From Pelosinus fermentans DSM 17108 (GTDB taxonomy: Bacteria > Bacillota > Negativicutes > DSM-13327), in the NCBI RefSeq assembly GCF_000271485.2, contig NZ_AKVN02000001.1:3745501-3809500 (forward strand): a stretch of DNA of 64,000 nt, written 5' to 3'. How positions within the stretch are numbered: position 1 is the stretch's first letter; each line of letters opens with the position of its first letter. This document shows, piece by piece, positions 1-6,757 of this stretch. Below the pieces are notes generated by a model that saw only the letters and a program-made list of their open reading frames with translations, was not told the DNA's origin and did not search any database. A program made the position numbers and the translations under genes.

Positions 1-128
1 GCTACCTCCAACAGCATCTCTACCGGATCACCCGGTGACAGATACATCAGAGAAAATGTCAGCAGACTCACACCGAAAAGAGTAATAAGCATCTGCATTA
101 AACGATGTACGAGTTCTTTTCCCTTCAA
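1..128 (-). CDS. ABC transporter permease, nickel/dipeptide type (5' end only)
   Basis: This is the N-terminal 42 or so residues of a DppB/NikB-type membrane permease; the rest lies outside the window. The start is TTG at 126-128, with a purine-rich ribosome binding site (GGAGAGG) a few bases upstream. The visible protein begins with a short basic segment, then a hydrophobic helix, then the family-typical YLSPGDPVEMLL stretch. In this family the permease pairs with a second permease and two ATPases to import oligopeptides or chelated nickel or cobalt. A cobalamin riboswitch and terminator directly upstream make metal uptake for corrinoid synthesis (cobalt) the likely role. The substrate cannot be proved from this fragment. 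Confidence 0.8.
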   Translation of the reverse strand, partial: MKGKELVHRLMQMLITLFGVSLLTFSLMYLSPGDPVEMLLEV

Positions 129-158
129 ATCACCCTCTCCTCTCTATAAAATAAAAAA

Positions 159-180
159 ACTCTCGGCATAAACCGAGAGT
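159..180 (-). terminator. Riboswitch expression-platform terminator
   Basis: An 8-bp perfect stem (ACTCTCGG/CCGAGAGT) with a 6-nt loop is followed on the minus strand by a run of seven Ts. It lies between the cobalamin aptamer and the permease start, as expected for a B12-induced premature terminator. Confidence 0.85.
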
Positions 181-227
181 AAAACGCAAGCAGAAAACAA
201 TACGACAATTCGCATAAATCCCATCCC

Positions 228-425
228 CATCTCTCGCAGGTCATATCGGTGATTTGTTATATAGGCAGTTCTCCTGACTCTGGATCATCACTCCCCCAAA
301 CCTTCCCAAGATATCATCTCAGTGGCACAACATGGGTTTGCTCCTCATTACAGTGGCGGGACCGTGTCGGCATTGAACCAAACTTCCCTATTAAGCCCCG
401 AAGGGCACCTATACCAGCAATATAT
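228..425 (-). promoter_or_regulatory. Cobalamin (B12) riboswitch
   Basis: Read on the minus strand this region carries the hallmarks of the cobalamin aptamer in order: GGTGCCC near 405-411, AATAGGGAAG, GCCACTG followed by TAATGAGG (about 340-356), a second GCCACTG and GGGAAGG, then a B12-box-like AGTCAGGAGAACTGCC near 264-279. It precedes a terminator and the permease gene, so adenosylcobalamin should switch off synthesis of the transporter. A small open frame running through it on the plus strand is not a gene. Confidence 0.92.
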
Positions 426-450
426 AATTGTAATAGCCATTCTCATCGAT

Positions 451-479
451 ACTTTACAATAGAATCCGCTCTTTGTCAA
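451..479 (-). promoter_or_regulatory. Sigma-A-type promoter of the B12 riboswitch transcript
   Basis: On the minus strand TTGACA (474-479) and TAAAGT (451-456) are separated by 17 bp and lie just upstream of the aptamer. Confidence 0.55.
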
Positions 480-572
480 CTGTTGGAGTTTTTTGCAATA
501 AATAGATAAACGGAGGAAATCCCCTTTAAAATCTCATGTTATTAAGCAAGATGTCATTCCATCCGACATGAA

Positions 573-833
573 TTAAATGGCTAATTTCCCTTTTTCATCT
601 TCAATAATCAATTCTCCGCCATGCTTTAGCATCTTTTCACGCACATATTGAAAAACATGGATACCATCATGATCAAGATGTCCGATATTATTAATATTAA
701 CCACAATACGCCGATACCCATACTGCAAATGCTTCAGCATATTTTGCTCCAGAAAATTAAGATGCTCTACAAATACATCACCGCTTACATTCATATATAC
801 TTGTCGGTTATCAGTTGTTACCCATACAGACAT
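573..833 (-). CDS. Small STAS-domain protein
   Basis: This 86-residue protein fits a single STAS domain (anti-sigma-factor antagonist/SpoIIAA fold): alternating beta strands, a central IVVNINNIGHLDHDGIHVF segment, and a C-terminal helix and strand. In phospho-regulated STAS proteins the loop reads D-S-(S/T)-G. Here it is LDHDG, so the phosphorylatable serine or threonine is missing and the protein is probably constitutive or a structural partner. The start ATG has GGAGG seven bases upstream. It is divergent from the feo operon and shares the intergenic Fur box, which may link it to iron, but its partner is unknown and no anti-sigma factor lies nearby. Confidence 0.7.
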   Translation of the reverse strand: MSVWVTTDNRQVYMNVSGDVFVEHLNFLEQNMLKHLQYGYRRIVVNINNIGHLDHDGIHVFQYVREKMLKHGGELIIEDEKGKLAI

Positions 834-919
834 CCATCTTCCTCCTTTTAAACCTTAAATAAACAAATTCACTTCATGTTTATATGTTTTATGAGCATAA
901 CCATCTTATTTTTCTTTTA

Positions 920-938
920 ATTATTGATAATCATTATC
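920..938. promoter_or_regulatory. Fur box upstream of feoA
   Basis: The 19-mer ending ATAATCATTATC matches the classical Fur consensus GATAATGATAATCATTATC at 16 of 19 positions by eye. It lies between the STAS gene and feoA and resembles the site at 54691-54709. Confidence 0.75.
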
Positions 939-1049
939 ATTTTAACAATAATTAAAACATCTGTCAAATATTTATATTATTAATCAAGTGAATGCAAGTA
1001 ACCAAATCTTTTGCTGTTCATATACTAAATTAGATTCCCTTACTTATAT

Positions 1050-1065
1050 GTTAGCCGCGGCTAAC
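1050..1065. promoter_or_regulatory. Palindromic operator 1 (DtxR/MntR-like)
   Basis: A perfect 16-bp palindrome, GTTAGCCGCGGCTAAC. With the second palindrome 35 bp downstream it resembles DtxR-family operators (TTAGG-type half-sites). A DtxR/MntR-family gene lies at the other end of the feo operon. Confidence 0.65.
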
Positions 1066-1085
1066 CATATTTTTTCCTATAAATG

Positions 1086-1099
1086 TTAGCCATGGCTAA
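1086..1099. promoter_or_regulatory. Palindromic operator 2 (DtxR/MntR-like)
   Basis: A perfect 14-bp palindrome, TTAGCCATGGCTAA, with the same half-site (TTAGCC) as the palindrome at 1050-1065. It ends about 18 bp before the feoA ribosome binding site, so a bound protein would block transcription of the feo operon. Confidence 0.65.
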
Positions 1100-1131
1100 T
1101 ATGAAACCATTTTGCCAAAGGAGGATTTATA

Positions 1132-1377
1132 ATGAATACTGCATTAACAACAATTCCATTATCAACACTGGGCATAGGATCTGTATGCCAGATCGTATCC
1201 CTTAATTTACAAGGCTTACTGCGCCGCCGCATTCTAGACTTAGGTATGGTACCAGGAACGCCTGTCCAATGCATTCGCAAAAGCCCAGCAGGTGACCCTG
1301 TAGCCTATATGGTACGTGATACTCTCATTGCTTTGCGCAGTGAAGACGCCAGTCAAATTCATGTGAATCCGATGTAA
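1132..1377 (+). CDS. feoA: Ferrous iron transport protein A
   Basis: An 81-residue protein with the FeoA SH3-like fold. It has the typical opening (PLSTLGIGSVCQIVSL) followed by the RRRILDLGMVPGTPVQCIRKSP motif region and ALRSEDASQIHV at the end. FeoA is a cytoplasmic accessory protein thought to act on the FeoB GTPase. AAAGGAGG lies seven bases before the ATG. It heads a feoA-feoB operon with 44 bp before the next gene, under a Fur box and two palindromic operators, so it should be induced by iron limitation. Confidence 0.93.
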   Translation: MNTALTTIPLSTLGIGSVCQIVSLNLQGLLRRRILDLGMVPGTPVQCIRKSPAGDPVAYMVRDTLIALRSEDASQIHVNPM

Positions 1378-1421
1378 TCCTGGTTATAACTGTAGCCAAC
1401 AAATTTAGGAGGAGAATGAGA

Positions 1422-2201
1422 ATGAGCAATTCTACGATTGAAGAACATCAGAAATTTCTGAGTGAGCATTTTGGAATTTCAACGACTCCTGGGCAATTTA
1501 CGGTAGCTTTAGCTGGTAATCCTAACGTAGGAAAAAGCACTGTTTTTAATGCGCTAACCGGCTTACATCAGCACACAGGAAATTGGCCTGGAAAAACCGT
1601 TGATAATGCTCAAGGAAGTTTTACGTATCTCGATCGCTCTTTTTTAATGATCGACTTACCTGGCACTTATTCGATCTTAGCCCATACAGTAGAAGAGCAA
1701 GTTGCCAGAGACTTTATTTGTTTTGGCAAACCGGATGCAACACTAGTAGTATTAGATGCTACCTGCCTTGAACGCAATCTTAATTTGGCATTGCAAGTCA
1801 TGGAAATCACACCGAAGATTATTGTTTGCGTCAATCTGATTGATGAAGCAGAAAAGAAAAATATTAAGATCGATATCTCTGCTTTACAAAAAGATTTAGG
1901 TGTACCAGTTGTTGCCACTGCTGCCCGTAATGGAAAAGGTCTCGACACCCTGCGTCAAAAGTTATATGAAATGTCTACAGGGCTTTGCACCCCAGCTCCC
2001 AGACAGATTAACTATTCTTCTGAAGTGGAAAATGCTATTCAACAACTTCTGCCAAAAGTATCAAGATTAATCGGCTCGAATCTCAACCCTCGCTGGGTAG
2101 CGCTGCGATTATTAGATGGAGATAAAGCTTTTATCAACAGCATCAGTCAATATCTTGATTTTGATCTGCATTCAACACGCTTACAGGAGGTTGCTGTATG
2201 A
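1422..2201 (+). CDS. FeoB N-terminal GTPase subunit (split FeoB)
   Basis: The ATG at 1422 is preferred because AGGAGGAG at 1407-1414 is seven bases from it, while the earlier in-frame ATG at 1416 is only one base away. The 259-residue product is the soluble G domain of the ferrous iron transporter FeoB: G1 GNPNVGKST (about 32-40), G2 NWPGKTV, G3 DLPGTYS, G4-like NLID (usually NMxD), and a G5-like AARNGKG loop. It ends where the helical FeoB spacer would continue. The gene overlaps the next one by the four bases ATGA, so it is translationally coupled. FeoB is normally one polypeptide; the clean stop and restart argue for a real split gene, not a sequencing frameshift. Confidence 0.88.
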   Translation: MSNSTIEEHQKFLSEHFGISTTPGQFTVALAGNPNVGKSTVFNALTGLHQHTGNWPGKTVDNAQGSFTYLDRSFLMIDLPGTYSILAHTVEEQVARDFICFGKPDATLVVLDATCLERNLNLALQVMEITPKIIVCVNLIDEAEKKNIKIDISALQKDLGVPVVATAARNGKGLDTLRQKLYEMSTGLCTPAPRQINYSSEVENAIQQLLPKVSRLIGSNLNPRWVALRLLDGDKAFINSISQYLDFDLHSTRLQEVAV

Positions 2202-3601
2202 GCGCTGCAATAAAACCTATGATCACCCTGGAGGAAATATGCACTGAGGCGGAAAAAATCCGCCTCAGTAATCCCGACTTAGGTGATAAAATTGTATCTG
2301 ATATTTATCAAAACGCTGAAATGATAGCAGGGCCAGCCGTAAGTAAAAATTCCACTGATTCACGCAGTTGGGATCATAAGCTAGACGACGTTTTAACCTC
2401 CCGATTATTTGGTTATCCTATCATGTTTGCTTTACTTAGCGTCATCTTCTGGATTACGATTGCAGGGGCAAATGTTCCCTCTCAAATGATTGCTGACACG
2501 CTTTTTGCATTTCAGGATCAGCTTTTAATCTGGTTTGAATTAGCAGGAGCTCCCTCCTGGTTAACTGGTATATTAGTCTTAGGTATGTTTCGCGGCCTCG
2601 CCTGGGTTATCGCGGTTATGCTGCCGCCTATGGCAATCTTCTTTCCCTTGTTCACACTGCTGGAAGATTTAGGATACTTACCAAGAGTAGCCTTTAATCT
2701 CGATAATATGTTTAAGAAATGCCGTGCTTGCGGCAAGCAAATACTCACCATGTGCATGGGGTTTGGCTGTAATGCTGCTGGCGTCGTTTCCTGCCGTATC
2801 ATTGATTCTCCTCGTGAACGATTAATTGCTGTGCTGACTAACAACTTTGTACCATGCAATGGACGATTTCCTACCTTGATTGCGATCGCCACTATTTTTA
2901 TGGGCGGTATGGTGGTATCAGAATTACAAATTGCAGTAGCCTCACTAGTAGTAACGAGCTTAGTTGTGTTAGGAATTTTTGTAACCTTTGCTGTATCTTG
3001 GGCTTTATCACACACACTGCTAAAGGGAGAAGCTTCTTCGATGGTCTTAGAGCTGCCTCCTTACCGCAAACCCCAATTAGGCGCTATTTTTTATCGTTCT
3101 CTCATTGACCGCACAATCTTCGTCCTAAAACGGGCCATTATCATGGCAGCACCAGCAGGTGCCATTACGTGGATGCTTGCCAATATCTACATAGAAGAGA
3201 TAAGTATCATTGGTTATTTAGCAGCTTGGCTGCAGCCCTTTGCTTACGCCATTGGCCTGGACGGTTTTATTCTTTTAGCCTTTATCCTAGGTCTTCCTGC
3301 TAATGAAATCGTTATGCCAATTCTTCTCATGTGCTATTTATCAACTGGTCAAATGATGGAGTTTGGTACTTTAGAAGAACTGCGGGATATTCTCATCAAT
3401 AATAACTGGACTTGGTTAACCGCTGTCTGCACAATGCTCTTTTGCCTGCTTCACTGGCCTTGCACCACAGCCTTGCTATCCGCTTATAAAGAAACAGGCA
3501 GCAAGAAATGGACCTTTTTGACATTTCTGATTCCTACTGTCATTGCGTTCATAGTATGCTTTATAGTAGCCCAGTCAGCACGATTACTCAATTTAGTATA
3601 G
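2198..3601 (+). CDS. FeoB membrane permease subunit (split FeoB)
   Basis: This 467-residue protein begins with about 65 soluble residues resembling the helical spacer of FeoB. It then carries the membrane core with two Gate-type repeats (for example TLLEDLGYLPRVAF and CMGFGCNAAGVVSCRIIDS) and roughly eight or nine hydrophobic helices. Cysteines near the first repeat (KCRACGKQ and MGFGC) are typical of FeoB pores. Ferrous iron transport would need assembly with the separate GTPase encoded just upstream. The start ATG lies inside the upstream gene's end (ATGA overlap), preceded by AGGAGG at 2185-2190. A GATGATTATTGATAAG stretch follows the stop, but no clear terminator. Confidence 0.9.
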   Translation: MSAAIKPMITLEEICTEAEKIRLSNPDLGDKIVSDIYQNAEMIAGPAVSKNSTDSRSWDHKLDDVLTSRLFGYPIMFALLSVIFWITIAGANVPSQMIADTLFAFQDQLLIWFELAGAPSWLTGILVLGMFRGLAWVIAVMLPPMAIFFPLFTLLEDLGYLPRVAFNLDNMFKKCRACGKQILTMCMGFGCNAAGVVSCRIIDSPRERLIAVLTNNFVPCNGRFPTLIAIATIFMGGMVVSELQIAVASLVVTSLVVLGIFVTFAVSWALSHTLLKGEASSMVLELPPYRKPQLGAIFYRSLIDRTIFVLKRAIIMAAPAGAITWMLANIYIEEISIIGYLAAWLQPFAYAIGLDGFILLAFILGLPANEIVMPILLMCYLSTGQMMEFGTLEELRDILINNNWTWLTAVCTMLFCLLHWPCTTALLSAYKETGSKKWTFLTFLIPTVIAFIVCFIVAQSARLLNLV

Positions 3602-3660
3602 ACGGATGATGATTATTGATAAGAAAAGCTCTACGCATCCTTAAAAACATATAAAACAAT

Positions 3661-3674
3661 CGAACCACAAAGAA
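3661..3674 (+). repeat. Truncated copy of the intergenic hairpin repeat (CAAAG dialect)
   Basis: CGAACCACAAAGAA matches the first arm of the full elements at 27871 and 30785, including the AAACAT..AAAAC flank upstream, but stops after one pentamer. It looks like a decayed copy after feoB. Confidence 0.5.
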
Positions 3675-3805
3675 GTGCAGATGAATGCTTTTTTGGTGTA
3701 TCATAAAAATAAGTGGCTTAATGATTCCATGAAAGCGTTTATGACTCTTGTCCGCAAAGAAAAAAATGATCTATGCGAACTTGAAATAAGAGAATGGGGT
3801 TGTCA

Positions 3806-3850
3806 TAAAAAAATATCCCTATTCTCAAATTTGCTAAGAATAGGGATATT
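3806..3850 (-). terminator. Terminator of the MntR-like gene
   Basis: A 14-bp perfect stem (AATATCCCTATTCT and its complement) with an 11-nt loop is followed on the minus strand by about seven Ts. It ends six bases beyond the stop of the regulator gene and may also stop feo transcription. Confidence 0.8.
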
Positions 3851-3855
3851 GTACA

Positions 3856-4284
3856 TCATTTTTCTTCCTTCTTTTCTTGATTCATTACGTGCTCTAAAAA
3901 AATATTATAATATTCCGTATGATCTTGCATAAATTTTACGAGCAATTGAATTGATTTGATCGTTTCTTTGGAAAGATAATGCTCCATAGCTTCTGCCTCT
4001 GCTGCTATATCACAATCAGCACAAATCAAAGTGAGAAATTCCTGCAATATCTTATTTCTCTCGACTAAGAAATTTCCGGTCTTTTTCCCTTTATCAGTTA
4101 GATCAATAATGCCGTAGCGTTGATAATTTATATATTGTCCAGCTTTTAATTTACGTAACGCTTTACTTACAGAGGGTAGCGATACATTCAATTTTCGGCT
4201 TATATCTGTAACCCGAACAATATCATTATATAAAGAAAAGCGATATAATTCTTCTAAATAATCTTCCAAACTGGGTGATAGCAT
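3856..4284 (-). CDS. MntR/DtxR-family metalloregulator
   Basis: A 142-residue protein with the MntR size and layout: an N-terminal winged helix (SPSLEDYLEELY, then VSLPSVSKALRKL as recognition helix) and a C-terminal helical dimerisation domain, without the SH3 domain of DtxR. Aligned to B. subtilis MntR, the ligands Asp8, Glu11, Glu98, Glu101 and His102 are present, but the position of His77 is Asn77. That may change metal choice. It lies convergent to feo, whose promoter holds two TTAGCC palindromes, so it is a good candidate for a second, Fur-independent regulator of feo. Whether it senses Fe2+ or Mn2+ is not decided by sequence. Confidence 0.85.
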   Translation of the reverse strand: MLSPSLEDYLEELYRFSLYNDIVRVTDISRKLNVSLPSVSKALRKLKAGQYINYQRYGIIDLTDKGKKTGNFLVERNKILQEFLTLICADCDIAAEAEAMEHYLSKETIKSIQLLVKFMQDHTEYYNIFLEHVMNQEKKEEK

Positions 4285-4478
4285 AACAGCCGCCTCCCGT
4301 ACGTTAGAAACCCACTATTTACTTCTATGATGATATCGTAAAAAATATACCAATCTCTACATAAAACCCTTAGCAATAAATTATTTTTTATTTTTCTTCA
4401 AAATATGACATAATTCGCCCTTTTTATATGGTATCATTTTGTTTTAATACTACAATTATTTTTATTTTCTTAAATTAT

Positions 4479-4562
4479 ATATTGGCAAACTTACTGAAAG
4501 GTAAGGACGCAAAGCTATAGGGTCTAAGGATTTATAATCTATGATCGCCACGCTGCATATGA
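4479..4562 (+). promoter_or_regulatory. c-di-GMP-I (GEMM) riboswitch
   Basis: The run GGCAAAC..AAGG..GGACGCAAAGC..GGGTCTA...GATCGCCACGCTGC follows the GEMM-I consensus (GGCAAACC..GGGACGCAAAGCC..CCTA..GGTAGC). The conserved G that distinguishes c-di-GMP from cGAMP sensing appears to be G here. A terminator follows eight bases later and then an HD-GYP gene, so the switch should control a c-di-GMP-degrading enzyme. Confidence 0.87.
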
Positions 4563-4569
4563 TGAAAAG

Positions 4570-4603
4570 CTTAACTGCCTCATATCTGCGGTTAAGTTTT
4601 TTT
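4570..4603 (+). terminator. Terminator of the c-di-GMP riboswitch
   Basis: A 9-bp stem CTTAACTGC/GCGGTTAAG (one G-U pair) is followed by TTTTTTT. It sits between the aptamer and the HD-GYP gene and is the probable expression platform. Confidence 0.85.
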
Positions 4604-4677
4604 GTGTGATTTCTCTTCATCGTATATACTAACAGGCATGTATTGCTGATTTTTTTGAAAATAAAGGAGCTCTCATT

Positions 4678-5742
4678 TTGCGACAGATTAGGTTAACGGA
4701 AGTACACCCAGGTATGATATTAGCACGAAACCTTTACAGCAGAAAAGGACATATCCTGCTTGCTTCAGGAGTCAGGCTAACGGAAGTCTACCTTCACAAG
4801 TTACGAAGGTTGAAAGTAAAAACTCTCTTTATTCACGACGAAAGATATGAAGATATAGCGATTCCAGAATATTTATCTGTAGAAACTCAGCAACGGGCCT
4901 TCTCTATATTAAGTTCCACTATGGAAAAAATTCATAATAAAGAAGCCTTTGCCATAGACGATATCAGTTCTATTGCCTCTGATATCGTTGAAGAATTAAT
5001 TATTCAACCCGCCATAAGCATCCAATTAACTGGAATTGCAACTCATGATGACTACACCTTAGATCACTCCTTAAATTGTGCTATTTATGCTGCTCTATTG
5101 GCTCATTCTTGTAGTTTTTCCATTCCCCAAATCAAAGAAATCACCTGTGGTGCCCTGCTTCACGATGTCGGTAAAATGAACGTCGATAAAAAAATTATCA
5201 ATAAACCGGATCGCTTAACAGAAAAAGAATTTGGCATCATTAAGCAGCATCCACAATCTGGATTTAATTTATTGGTGAAAAAACGCTGGGAGCTGTCAAG
5301 CCTTGTTGCTCACATGGCATGGCAGCATCACGAAAAAATAGATGGCACAGGATACCCGCGAGGACTCCAGGGTGAAGAAATTCTAAATTATGCTCGTTTA
5401 TTGGCAATTACCGACGTATATGAAGCGATTACAGGGTGCCGCCCATACCGTAAAGCTATGAATTTGGAAGAGGCATATGATATTATTCGCTCTGGTTTAG
5501 GAACTGCTTTTGACGAGCATTTCGGCAAAATATTCTTATCTAAAATGGCCTTATATTTTCCAGGAATGGAGGTCCTGCTAAATACAGGAGAAAAGGCTAT
5601 TGTCGTCTCCTTATTGGAGCATACCCCTCGTCAGCCGATAATCCGTCTTATTGCCTACCCTGATGGAACCGCCTATTCCCCGCCTATCGAAATTAACCTG
5701 GCAGAAAATTCTCATCTTTCCATTGTAAGCACATCGATATAA
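4678..5742 (+). CDS. HD-GYP domain c-di-GMP phosphodiesterase
   Basis: A 354-residue cytoplasmic protein starting at TTG (AAAGGAG eight bases upstream). Residues 1-60 form a DUF3391-like N-terminal module (EVHPGMILARNLYS). A canonical HD-GYP domain follows at about 115-300: HSLNCAIYAALLAH, GALLHDVGKM, QHPQSGFNLL, and QHHEKIDGTGYPRGL with the GYP signature intact. About 50 extra C-terminal residues form beta structure. HD-GYP enzymes hydrolyse c-di-GMP to pGpG or GMP. With a c-di-GMP riboswitch and terminator upstream, the gene looks feedback-controlled by its own substrate. It has no membrane segment or receiver domain. Confidence 0.9.
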   Translation: MRQIRLTEVHPGMILARNLYSRKGHILLASGVRLTEVYLHKLRRLKVKTLFIHDERYEDIAIPEYLSVETQQRAFSILSSTMEKIHNKEAFAIDDISSIASDIVEELIIQPAISIQLTGIATHDDYTLDHSLNCAIYAALLAHSCSFSIPQIKEITCGALLHDVGKMNVDKKIINKPDRLTEKEFGIIKQHPQSGFNLLVKKRWELSSLVAHMAWQHHEKIDGTGYPRGLQGEEILNYARLLAITDVYEAITGCRPYRKAMNLEEAYDIIRSGLGTAFDEHFGKIFLSKMALYFPGMEVLLNTGEKAIVVSLLEHTPRQPIIRLIAYPDGTAYSPPIEINLAENSHLSIVSTSI

Positions 5743-5743
5743 A

Positions 5744-5786
5744 AAATAGAGGAAATCCTTGTATACATCAAGGATTTCCTCTATTT
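5744..5786. terminator. Bidirectional terminator between HD-GYP gene and ptb
   Basis: A near-perfect 18-bp inverted repeat (arms 5744-5761 and 5769-5786, core GAGGAAATCCTTG) with A and T runs on both sides, placed between two convergent genes. Confidence 0.88.
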
Positions 5787-5806
5787 TTCTATCATTCTTT
5801 CCCATT

Positions 5807-6709
5807 CTACCCTAATGGCTTGACTAAACAAGCCAAGGCAATGGAATTCATCTTTCCCTCTGGTGTCTCAGATCGTGAAGTCATGACTATGGGGTGTGTT
5901 GCCCCTAGGACAATACCTGCCATTTTACTTTTAGCAAAATAAATCAGAGACTTTCCTAAGGCATTGCCAGTCTCAATATTAGGTACCATGATTAGATCAA
6001 CATTACCTGCTATTTTGCTGTCAATCCCTTTGTGCTGCGCTGCTTTTTGACTAACTGCCACATCAAGGGCAATCGGTCCTTCTATCAGACTAGCAGGTAA
6101 ATCCCCATTGCTTCTCATCTCTACTAAAATCTTAGCATCTAAAGTGGCGGGCATTTTTTCATTAACTATTTCATTGGCCGTAAGCAATGCTACATTAGGA
6201 ATCATGATTCCCATTCCATGCAGTGCCAATATTGCATTCACCAAGATCTGCTTCTTTTCAAATAAGGTAGGAGCAATATTCATACCTCCATCAGTAATAA
6301 ATAAAAGTTTTTTCTGACCTGGAATCTCAAAAGCACCTAAATGACTTAATAGCCTTCCAGTACGCAGCCCTTCCCCTTTATGCAATACTGCTCGTAAAAA
6401 ATCACTACTATTTACTAATCCCTTCATCAGCACTTGAGCTTGACCGTTCTTTACTAAGGAAACAGCCTGCACTACTGCCTTCCCACTGTTTGCTTCATGC
6501 AAAATTGGCGTATCAGCAGATAAGCCAACCTCTTCCATTAAAGGCTTAATAAGAGCAGTATCTCCTACTAAAACAGCCTCAGCAATCCCTTCCTCTTGAG
6601 CTAGTTTGACAGCCGCCAAGACTCCTTTATCCTGTGCTACAGCAACACTAATCCTGATTAAAGAACGATTTTTAATTTCAGCTATGATTTCATGATAATT
6701 AGAATACAA
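5807..6709 (-). CDS. ptb: Phosphate butyryltransferase
   Basis: TTG at 6709 is chosen as start because AGGAGG lies seven bases upstream; a longer frame to 6736 would put that site inside the gene. The 300-residue product fits the phosphate acetyl/butyryltransferase family: GVLAAVKLAQEEGIAEAVLVGD near the start, VLMKGLVNSSDFLRAVL, HLGAFEIPG, LFITDGGMNI, and IVLGATHPIVMTSRSE towards the end. It interconverts butyryl-CoA (or a branched acyl-CoA) and the acyl phosphate. It is the second gene after buk (48 bp gap). The pair makes ATP at the end of butyrate-type or branched-chain fermentation. The chain-length preference cannot be read from sequence. Confidence 0.9.
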   Translation of the reverse strand: MYSNYHEIIAEIKNRSLIRISVAVAQDKGVLAAVKLAQEEGIAEAVLVGDTALIKPLMEEVGLSADTPILHEANSGKAVVQAVSLVKNGQAQVLMKGLVNSSDFLRAVLHKGEGLRTGRLLSHLGAFEIPGQKKLLFITDGGMNIAPTLFEKKQILVNAILALHGMGIMIPNVALLTANEIVNEKMPATLDAKILVEMRSNGDLPASLIEGPIALDVAVSQKAAQHKGIDSKIAGNVDLIMVPNIETGNALGKSLIYFAKSKMAGIVLGATHPIVMTSRSETPEGKMNSIALACLVKPLG

Positions 6710-6757
6710 ACGACAACCTCCTAAAAGATCTGCCAATATCAGAACTGTTTATTCATT

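Noticed and set aside
249-509. 86-codon plus-strand frame
   Set aside because: It is antisense to the cobalamin riboswitch and its promoter; the conserved bases are explained by the RNA.
2190-2205. Frameshift or sequencing error breaking feoB
   Set aside because: The break has a ribosome binding site, an ATGA overlap and sensible termini on both sides, so a genuine split is more likely, although read-level confirmation is outside what can be seen here.
3675-3932. 85-codon plus-strand frame after feoB
   Set aside because: It has no ribosome binding site, begins beside a repeat remnant, runs through a terminator and overlaps the end of the MntR-like gene.
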